From positions 1 through 11,238 of the forward strand of contig CAZXSC010000092.1 in assembly GCA_964643045.1 (NCBI GenBank): a stretch of 11,238 nucleotides of DNA, written 5' to 3'. Under the pieces are notes generated by a model that did not search any database, had not been told where the DNA came from, and worked only from the letters and a program-made list of their open reading frames with translations. Positions 1 through 5,495 of the stretch are shown here, piece after piece (positions within the stretch are counted from its first letter, which is position 1; every line of letters starts with the position of its first letter). The DNA is from TMED23 sp964643045. GTDB lineage: Bacteria; Pseudomonadota; Alphaproteobacteria; Rhodospirillales; UBA2165. The position numbers were made by a program, and so were the translations under genes.

Positions 1-41
1 ATGAAGTCGAGTATATTACACCACGAGCCAGAGTTTATTAA
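1..41 (+). CDS. sdhA: Succinate dehydrogenase flavoprotein subunit, C-terminal end only (partial)
   Basis: Reading from base 3, twelve codons give EVEYITPRARVY followed by TAA at 39-41. A short acidic stretch running into a basic PxxRVY end is the usual C-terminus of the SdhA flavoprotein, the FAD-carrying subunit that oxidises succinate to fumarate in complex II. Its position directly before sdhB fits the sdhCDAB order. Only the extreme tail lies in the window, so no catalytic residue can be inspected. The call rests on the tail motif plus the neighbour. Confidence 0.85.
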   Translation, partial: EVEYITPRARVY

Positions 42-68
42 GCCGAAGGGATTAATGCGGAGAAAAAT

Positions 69-845
69 ATGGTAGAATTTACTCTTCCTCTTAAATCGAA
101 AGTCGTTAAAGGTAAGGACCATAGCGCTGCGGGTAGCAAGGGGAATTTAAGAAAATTCAAGATTTACCGATATAATCCCGACAAGGATAAAAATCCTCAG
201 CTTGATACTTATAAAGTTGATATGGATAGTTGTGGACCAATGGTTCTGGATGCATTGATAAAAATTAAGAATGAAATTGATCCAACTTTGACATTTCGGC
301 GATCATGTCGTGAAGGTGTATGTGGGTCCTGTGCGATGAATGTAGACGGGACAAATACCCTAGCATGTATAAAAGATATTAATGAAATAAAAGGCGATGT
401 TAAGATATATCCATTGCCCCACATGCCTGTAATTAAAGACTTGGTACCAGACTTGTCGACCCCTTATGCTCAATACACTTCAATTAAGCCTTGGGTTCAG
501 ACCAATACGCAGACGCCAGATTCGGAGCGTCTTCAATCGCCAGACGAACGGGCCAATTTAGATGGATTGTGGGAGTGTGTATTATGTTTCTGCTGTCAAA
601 CATCTTGTCCAAGTTATTGGTGGAATGGAGATAAGTATCTGGGCCCGGCGATATTATTGCAGGCGTATCGCTGGATAGTGGATTCAAGGGACGAAAACAC
701 AGGTAAACGTTTAGATTCACTTGAAGATCCATTCAAACTATATCGTTGTCATACAATTATGAACTGTACTAATACATGTCCAAAATCTCTTAACCCGGCT
801 CAAGCCATTACTGAAACCAAAAAGCTAATGGTTGAACGTATGTAA
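69..845 (+). CDS. sdhB: Succinate dehydrogenase iron-sulfur subunit (SdhB)
   Basis: SdhB is the electron-transfer subunit of complex II. It carries electrons from the SdhA flavin through three Fe-S clusters to ubiquinone at the inner membrane. All cluster ligands are visible. The N-terminal ferredoxin-like domain (about 28-125) has C80, C85, C88 and C100 for the [2Fe-2S] centre. The C-terminal domain has C170, C173, C176 and C237 for [4Fe-4S], and C180, C227 and C233 for [3Fe-4S], by alignment with the E. coli protein. P181, W184-W185 and H228 match the quinone-site region. The length of 258 aa is normal for Alphaproteobacteria and about 20 longer at the N-terminus than E. coli. The ATG has a GGAGA-type ribosome binding site at 59-63, and the gene starts 27 bases after the sdhA stop, so the two are almost certainly co-transcribed. 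Confidence 0.97.
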   Translation: MVEFTLPLKSKVVKGKDHSAAGSKGNLRKFKIYRYNPDKDKNPQLDTYKVDMDSCGPMVLDALIKIKNEIDPTLTFRRSCREGVCGSCAMNVDGTNTLACIKDINEIKGDVKIYPLPHMPVIKDLVPDLSTPYAQYTSIKPWVQTNTQTPDSERLQSPDERANLDGLWECVLCFCCQTSCPSYWWNGDKYLGPAILLQAYRWIVDSRDENTGKRLDSLEDPFKLYRCHTIMNCTNTCPKSLNPAQAITETKKLMVERM

Positions 846-859
846 ATTAGTGCTTAAAG

Positions 860-1999
860 TTGACTATTACGATTAAAACATCTTCTGAGGGCCCCCTTCG
901 TGCTTACCGTGATAAGGTCAGCGAGGGTGAGCTTGATCCGGATCCAGCCCAGGAAAGTTTAGTTGAAAAATTAGAAGAGTTGCACTCGTCCCTTGTGGAT
1001 TATCATTCCGTTTCCATGCAGTTAGGTTGGAAGGAGTGGATAGGATTTAACAAAGATCAAGAGGAACCTTATAAGGGACTATACATTTATGGTGATGTGG
1101 GACGGGGTAAATCCATGTTAATGGATTTGTTCTTCGAGGCGGTTCAGCTTGAACATAAACGCCGAGTTCATTTTCACGCCTTTTTACAGGACATTCACGT
1201 ACGTTTTAATGATTTTCGTGCGCAAAATTCTGATGGCGGTGATCCAATACCCAGCGTTATCAAGTCGATTGCTAATGAGACGGTGCTCCTTTGTTTTGAT
1301 GAATTACAGGTTGTAAATATTGTTGATGCCATGATTCTGGGCCGTTTGTTTGAGGGCTTGTTTCACCATGGGGTTGTCATTGTAGCAACGTCCAACCGCC
1401 CACCCAAAGATCTTTATAAAGACGGACTTCAGCGAAAAAAATTCTTGCCATTTATAGATTTAATAAGTCGTAATTTGGACATCATTGAGTTGGGTGCTGA
1501 GCGGGATTATCGGTTGGAACGCATGTTAGGCATGCGCGTCTTCCACCAACCATTAGAGCCTGAGGCGAGGGAAGATTTGGATAGTTATTTTAGGGAACTT
1601 ACTAAAGGCTATATCCCAGCATCGGAAAAAATCATGGTGAAAGGACGTTCTATTGAGATTACCTGTGCCGCCGCGGGTGTTGGCCGCATTAGTTTTGACA
1701 GGTTGTGTGGGACCGCGTTGGGGCCAGCAGATTATTTGGAAATATCGCGCCGTTACCATACATTAATCTTGGACGAAATTCCGAGAATGGGAGAATCCCT
1801 GAAAAATGAAGCTCAGCGTTTCGTTATCCTAATTGACACTCTATATGAGAACAAAGTTAATTTAATCTGTTCGGCTGATGCGCCTCCCCAAGAACTTTAC
1901 GTCTTGGGCGAAGGTGTTTTTGAATTTGACAGATTGGTTTCCCGACTAATGGAAATGCAATCTGAAGAATATCTTTCGCTTCCGCACCATATCGGATAA
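860..1999 (+). CDS. zapE: AFG1/ZapE-family P-loop ATPase (cell division protein ZapE)
   Basis: This is a 379-aa AFG1-like ATPase, close in length to E. coli ZapE (375 aa). Walker A is GDVGRGKS at 78-85 (K84), Walker B is LLCFDE at 143-148 (D147, E148), and a sensor-1-like ATSN lies at 176-179. The family segments DGLQRKKFLPFID (188-200) and the terminal RLMEMQSEEYL (362-372) are present. In E. coli ZapE associates with the Z-ring during division under stress; mitochondrial AFG1/LACE1 acts in respiratory-chain protein quality control. Which role applies here is not shown by the sequence. The start is inferred as TTG at 860: the frame has a stop at 848-850, the N-terminal region from GPLRAYRD onward looks like the family, and the next in-frame ATG would remove about 50 conserved residues. 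No good ribosome binding site precedes it, and the gene begins 14 bases after the sdhB stop, so translational coupling is likely. Confidence 0.9.
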   Translation: MTITIKTSSEGPLRAYRDKVSEGELDPDPAQESLVEKLEELHSSLVDYHSVSMQLGWKEWIGFNKDQEEPYKGLYIYGDVGRGKSMLMDLFFEAVQLEHKRRVHFHAFLQDIHVRFNDFRAQNSDGGDPIPSVIKSIANETVLLCFDELQVVNIVDAMILGRLFEGLFHHGVVIVATSNRPPKDLYKDGLQRKKFLPFIDLISRNLDIIELGAERDYRLERMLGMRVFHQPLEPEAREDLDSYFRELTKGYIPASEKIMVKGRSIEITCAAAGVGRISFDRLCGTALGPADYLEISRRYHTLILDEIPRMGESLKNEAQRFVILIDTLYENKVNLICSADAPPQELYVLGEGVFEFDRLVSRLMEMQSEEYLSLPHHIG

Positions 2000-2049
2000 C
2001 CTAAACTACTAAACATTCCCCTTTTTTGATACCCTGCGTTAATTGTTGT

Positions 2050-2078
2050 TTGACGTTCTAATTTTACCGTTGAATGAT
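2050..2078 (+). promoter_or_regulatory. Candidate sigma-70-type promoter upstream of mdh
   Basis: TTGACG at 2050-2055 matches five of six bases of the -35 consensus. At 17-base spacing AATGAT (2073-2078) matches four of six of the -10 consensus. Alphaproteobacterial housekeeping promoters often keep a strong TTGAC and a loose -10. It lies in the 259-base gap between zapE and mdh, the longest non-coding stretch here, and would give a leader of roughly 170 bases. A weaker pair, TTGCTG (2173-2178) with GAAAAT (2196-2201), lies closer to mdh. These are pattern matches only. Confidence 0.3.
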
Positions 2079-2126
2079 AGTTATTTAGATTGGTTCTGGG
2101 CTTGCTCTTAAACTTTTTTTGCGTTA

Positions 2127-2165
2127 CGAACCGCGAGTATTAATTTATGTTTATGTTCGGTTTCG
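2127..2165 (+). repeat. Weak inverted repeat in the zapE-mdh gap
   Basis: CGAACCG at 2127-2133 can pair with CGGTTTCG at 2158-2165, giving seven base pairs with one bulged T and a 24-base AT-rich loop. No T-run follows it, so it is not a typical intrinsic terminator. A second weak pairing, CGTAAAG (2204-2210) with CTTTGCG (2237-2243, one G-U pair), ends at the edge of the mdh ribosome binding site. Either could form in a leader transcript, but both are short enough to be chance. Confidence 0.2.
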
Positions 2166-2258
2166 CATTTAGTTGCTGCTTTTAGGTTGTAGCACGAAAA
2201 TAACGTAAAGCAAGGTCTGCAAGTGGTTTGAAACGTCTTTGCGGGAGGGTTCGTTTTT

Positions 2259-3269
2259 ATGGCGAGAAACAAGATAGCACTTTTAGGTGCTGGAAACATT
2301 GGTGGAACTTTAGCGCATTTAGCTGGTTTAAAAGAACTCGGTGATGTCATACTTTTTGATATAATTAAAGGTGTTCCTCAGGGCAAGTCTTTGGATTTGG
2401 CGGAGAGTTCACCGGTTGAAGGGTTTGATGCAAGAATGGTTGGCGGTAATCATTACTCGGCCATCAGAGGAGCAGATGTCGTTATTGTAACTGCTGGAGT
2501 TGCTCGAAAACCGGGTATGAGCCGCGACGATCTTATAGGTATTAACACTGGCGTAATGCAATCGGTTGGGCAAGGTATAAAAGAAAATTGCCCGAAAGCA
2601 TTTGTTATATGCATTACCAATCCACTGGATGTTATGGTTGGAGTATTGCGCGATGCATGCGGTTTACCGACAAGTAAAGTTGTTGGTATGGCAGGAGTTC
2701 TCGATTCGGCTCGCTTCCGTTATTTTCTCGCGGAAGAAATGAAGGTTTCTGTTGAGGATGTGACAGCATTTGTTTTGGGGGGGCACGGCGATAGTATGGT
2801 GCCTTCAATACGCTATTCCACAGTCGCTGGCATCCCGTTGATAGACTTGGTTAAAATGAAATGGATAACTAAGAAAAAGCTTGAAGAGATTGTTCAACGT
2901 ACCAGAGATGGTGGCGCCGAAATTGTTGGTTTATTAAAAACTGGTTCAGCTTATTACGCTCCTGCGAGTGCAGCTATCCAGATGGCTGATTCTTATCTAA
3001 AAGATAAAAAACGTATACTTCCTTGTGCTACCTACTTGAATGGACAATACGGTGTCAAAGGAATTTATGTTGGTGTACCTGTTGTGATTGGTGCCAAGGG
3101 TGTTGAGCGAGTTGTTGAGGTCAAGCTGGATGGAGATGAGAAAAAAGAATTTAAAGCGTCTGTTAGGGCTGTAAAAAAATTGGTTCGAGCAAGTGAGGTT
3201 TTGTTGAAAAAGACGGCAGCTCAAAAAAAGCAGCACCCAGATAAGAAAAAATCTAGCAAGAAAAATTAA
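2259..3269 (+). CDS. mdh: Malate dehydrogenase, NAD-dependent, LDH-like type
   Basis: Mdh oxidises malate to oxaloacetate with NAD+ in the cytoplasm. The N-terminal Rossmann motif is GAGNIGG at 10-16, with D34 ending the second strand as expected for NAD specificity. Substrate residues are R83 in ARKPGMSR (arginine here, where lactate dehydrogenases have glutamine, indicates malate), R89 and R152. The catalytic pair is D149 (VLDSARFR) and H176 (GGHGDS). The ATG at 2259 follows a strong GGAGG at 2244-2248. The protein has 336 residues, about 15 more than most alphaproteobacterial Mdh. The extra part is a lysine-rich tail, with nine lysines in residues 317-336, after the normal C-terminal helix. 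It sits between zapE and sucC as in many Alphaproteobacteria, but with long gaps on both sides, so it may have its own promoter. Confidence 0.96.
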   Translation: MARNKIALLGAGNIGGTLAHLAGLKELGDVILFDIIKGVPQGKSLDLAESSPVEGFDARMVGGNHYSAIRGADVVIVTAGVARKPGMSRDDLIGINTGVMQSVGQGIKENCPKAFVICITNPLDVMVGVLRDACGLPTSKVVGMAGVLDSARFRYFLAEEMKVSVEDVTAFVLGGHGDSMVPSIRYSTVAGIPLIDLVKMKWITKKKLEEIVQRTRDGGAEIVGLLKTGSAYYAPASAAIQMADSYLKDKKRILPCATYLNGQYGVKGIYVGVPVVIGAKGVERVVEVKLDGDEKKEFKASVRAVKKLVRASEVLLKKTAAQKKQHPDKKKSSKKN

Positions 3270-3322
3270 AGCTCGAGACGTGTGCGTGAAAGCTAGGTCA
3301 GCGAAAAACAATTTTTTAAATA

Positions 3323-3328
3323 TATAAT
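3323..3328 (+). promoter_or_regulatory. Candidate -10 box of a promoter for sucC
   Basis: A perfect TATAAT lies in the 106-base gap between mdh and sucC, directly after an A/T-rich run (3305-3322). No good -35 hexamer is found 16-18 bases upstream, which weakens the call. If real, transcription would begin near 3335 and give a leader of about 40 bases before the sucC ATG, allowing the suc genes to be expressed apart from mdh. In such A/T-rich DNA the match could be chance. Confidence 0.35.
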
Positions 3329-3360
3329 GCTGCTCGTTTGGGCGGTTGGTGATCGAATTT

Positions 3361-3365
3361 AGAGG
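3361..3365 (+). promoter_or_regulatory. Ribosome binding site that fixes the sucC start
   Basis: AGAGG sits ten bases before the ATG at 3376. It supports that ATG over the in-frame TTG at 3346 and GTG at 3349, which have no such sequence before them and would add up to ten residues absent from the family. Confidence 0.65.
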
Positions 3366-3375
3366 TTATTGTGAT

Positions 3376-4575
3376 ATGAATATACATGAGTACCAAGCGA
3401 AACAATTGTTGTCCAAATGTGGTGTGAAGGTGGCAAAAGGAGCGGTTGCCTATACAGCAGCGGAAGCCGAATCTGTAGCCAAAGAATTGGGTGGTCCAAT
3501 ATGGGTGATAAAATCTCAAATACATGCAGGTGGGCGAGGTAAGGGCACTTTCAAGGAAGATTCAGCAGGGAGTGAAGGCGGCGTTAGGGTTGTCAAGTCA
3601 GTTGCTGATGCCAAGCAGGCGGCTAAACAGATGCTTGGTGCGACGCTAGTGACCCATCAAACTGGGCCAGATGGCAAGGAGGTTAAACGCGTATATATCG
3701 AAGATGGCTGCGATATTGATCGTGAACTTTACCTCAGCTTTTTAATAGATAGAGCAACGGCACGTGTCACCATCATAGCTTGTAAAGAAGGTGGGATGGA
3801 TATTGAAAAGGTTGCTGCCGAGACACCTGAGAAGATTTTAACTGTTGCTATAGACCCCGCAACGGGCATGAAAGGGTTTCATGCCCGGGAAGTGGCTTTT
3901 GGCCTTGGTCTTATCGGCGATCAAGTTAAATCGGCGGCGCAATTTTTAATGGCCATGTACGGTGCATTTGTTGAAATGGATGCCAGTCAAATTGAAATTA
4001 ATCCCATGGTTGTTACCAAGGCAGGCGAAGTAATTGCTCTTGATGCAAAAATGAATTTTGATGACAATGCACTCTACCGCCACAAAGATTTTTCAGACTT
4101 GCGTGATGATGATGAACAAGATGCTTCGGAGCTTGAGGCTGAGAGACATGATTTAAATTATATTAAGCTCGATGGGAGCATTGGTTGCATGGTTAACGGC
4201 GCGGGCCTAGCAATGGCGACCATGGATATCATTAAACTTCATGGAGGTGATCCAGCTAACTTTTTGGATGTTGGCGGAGGTGCAACAAAAGAACGCGTTA
4301 CGACGGCCTTCAAAATAATCCTTTCGGACCCGAATGTTGAGGGTATCCTTGTGAATATTTTTGGGGGCATCATGCGATGCGATGTAATAGCTGAAGGTGT
4401 TGTCGCCGCTGCTAAGGAAATATCAATAAGTGTTCCCCTCGTAGTTCGTCTCGAAGGGACAAATGTTGAGCGCGGAAAAGATATTTTAGCAAAATCAGGA
4501 TTACCAATTATATCGGGGGATGATCTTGGTGATGCCGCAGAAAAAATAGTTAAAGCTGTAGCGGAGGCCGCATAA
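3376..4575 (+). CDS. sucC: Succinyl-CoA synthetase (ADP- or GDP-forming), beta subunit
   Basis: SucC is the nucleotide-binding subunit of succinyl-CoA synthetase, which with SucD converts succinyl-CoA to succinate while making ATP or GTP. Starting at ATG 3376 the protein has 399 residues, beginning MNIHEYQAKQLL, the hallmark N-terminus of the family. The ATP-grasp domain covers about 1-225, with SQIHAGGRGKG at 47-57, and N209 (EINP) and D223 (ALDAK) at the expected Mg-nucleotide positions. The C-terminal flavodoxin-like ligase domain (about 255-399) has GGGATKERV (300-308) and the glycine-rich NIFGGIMRCD (327-336). Which nucleotide is preferred cannot be read from the sequence. The stop codon is directly followed by the sucD ATG, so the two subunits should be made together. 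Confidence 0.97.
   Translation: MNIHEYQAKQLLSKCGVKVAKGAVAYTAAEAESVAKELGGPIWVIKSQIHAGGRGKGTFKEDSAGSEGGVRVVKSVADAKQAAKQMLGATLVTHQTGPDGKEVKRVYIEDGCDIDRELYLSFLIDRATARVTIIACKEGGMDIEKVAAETPEKILTVAIDPATGMKGFHAREVAFGLGLIGDQVKSAAQFLMAMYGAFVEMDASQIEINPMVVTKAGEVIALDAKMNFDDNALYRHKDFSDLRDDDEQDASELEAERHDLNYIKLDGSIGCMVNGAGLAMATMDIIKLHGGDPANFLDVGGGATKERVTTAFKIILSDPNVEGILVNIFGGIMRCDVIAEGVVAAAKEISISVPLVVRLEGTNVERGKDILAKSGLPIISGDDLGDAAEKIVKAVAEAA
4563..4567 (+). promoter_or_regulatory. sucD ribosome binding site inside the end of sucC
   Basis: GGAGG lies within the last codons of sucC, eight bases before the sucD ATG at 4576. With the stop and start codons abutting (TAAATG), this arrangement favours coupled translation and equal subunit amounts. 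Confidence 0.7.
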
Positions 4576-5451
4576 ATGGCTATTTTAGTAAATAAGGATA
4601 CAAAAGTAATTTGTCAGGGTTTCACGGGCTCTCAAGGGACATTTCATTCAGAACAGGCAATAGCTTATGGGACGCAGATGGTTGGCGGTGTGACACCAGG
4701 TAAAGGAGGATCAACCCATCTTGATCTGCCTGTTTTTGATACAGTTGCTGATGCGGTGCTGCAAACCGGGGCCAATGCAACTGCTATTTATGTGCCGCCC
4801 CCTTTCGCAGCCGAGGCTATTCTTGAGGCGATTGATTGCGGAATTCCTTTGGTGACGTGTATTACCGAAGGTGTACCTGTTTTGGACATGGTTGAAGTAA
4901 AACGCGCCTTAGAAGGTTCATCCACGAGATTGGTTGGGCCAAACTGCCCAGGAATTATAACGCCCGGGGAGTGTAAGATTGGCATCATGCCGGGTCATAT
5001 TCACAAGCGCGGAAAAATTGGGGTGGTTTCCAGATCTGGCACATTAACCTATGAAGCAGTAGGACAGACAACCCAAGTAGGATTAGGTCAAACAACATGT
5101 ATCGGCATTGGTGGTGATCCTATCAATGGCACTAACTTTATCGATTGTTTAGAAATGTTTCTCGCTGATGATGAGACAGAAGGTATCATTATGATTGGTG
5201 AGATTGGTGGTTCGGCTGAAGAGGAGGCCGCAGATTTTATCAAATCTTCTAAAATCAAGAAACCAATGGTTAGTTTTATAGCTGGGATTACCGCGCCTCC
5301 GGGTCGACGGATGGGCCATGCCGGTGCAATAATAGCTGGTGGTAAAGGAGGCGCAAATGATAAAATTGAGGCGCTCCGTAGCGCGGGTATTGTTGTTACA
5401 GAATCGCCAGCAGCTTTGGGCACTACTATGCGCGATACGATGCATGGCTGA
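4576..5451 (+). CDS. sucD: Succinyl-CoA synthetase, alpha subunit
   Basis: SucD binds CoA and carries the phosphohistidine intermediate of succinyl-CoA synthetase. The N-terminal CoA-binding Rossmann domain shows GFTGSQGTFH at 15-24. The central part has GPNCPG (121-126) and the loop VSRSGTLTYE (151-160). The active-site histidine is H248 in the canonical GRRMGHAGAI segment (243-252), and the phosphate-binding stretch GEIGGSAEEEAA lies at 208-219. The length of 291 aa is close to E. coli (289). It starts immediately after the sucC stop with its own ribosome binding site. Nothing is unusual in the protein. Confidence 0.97.
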   Translation: MAILVNKDTKVICQGFTGSQGTFHSEQAIAYGTQMVGGVTPGKGGSTHLDLPVFDTVADAVLQTGANATAIYVPPPFAAEAILEAIDCGIPLVTCITEGVPVLDMVEVKRALEGSSTRLVGPNCPGIITPGECKIGIMPGHIHKRGKIGVVSRSGTLTYEAVGQTTQVGLGQTTCIGIGGDPINGTNFIDCLEMFLADDETEGIIMIGEIGGSAEEEAADFIKSSKIKKPMVSFIAGITAPPGRRMGHAGAIIAGGKGGANDKIEALRSAGIVVTESPAALGTTMRDTMHG

Positions 5452-5495
5452 GTTTGGTATAGCCTAGTCTGAAGTTTAATAATCGAGGTTAGAAG

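Noticed and set aside
1..75. Frame-1 reading from ATG at base 1 to TAG at 73-75
   Set aside because: It overlaps the sdhA end and sdhB start, resembles nothing, and the sdhA frame explains bases 1-41.
2001..2030. T-run at 2022-2027 as a zapE terminator
   Set aside because: No G/C-rich hairpin precedes the T-run.
2039..2053. Possible CtrA-like site, TTAA-N7-TTGA, overlapping the candidate -35
   Set aside because: One mismatch to TTAA-N7-TTAA in A/T-rich DNA is expected by chance, and nothing else points to cell-cycle control.
2108..2350. Antisense open frame spanning the zapE-mdh gap and the start of mdh
   Set aside because: About 90 bases overlap the well-supported start of mdh, and no recognisable protein features or upstream signals were seen.
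3346..3375. Upstream in-frame TTG (3346) and GTG (3349) as sucC starts
   Set aside because: They would add ten residues (MVIEFRGYCD) not found in the family. The ATG at 3376 gives the canonical MNIHEYQAKQLL and has AGAGG at proper spacing.
5088..5423. Antisense open frame of 111 codons across sucD
   Set aside because: It is a shadow of the sucD reading frame, with a low-complexity I/P/S/A composition from complementing conserved codons. No ribosome binding site or family resemblance was seen.
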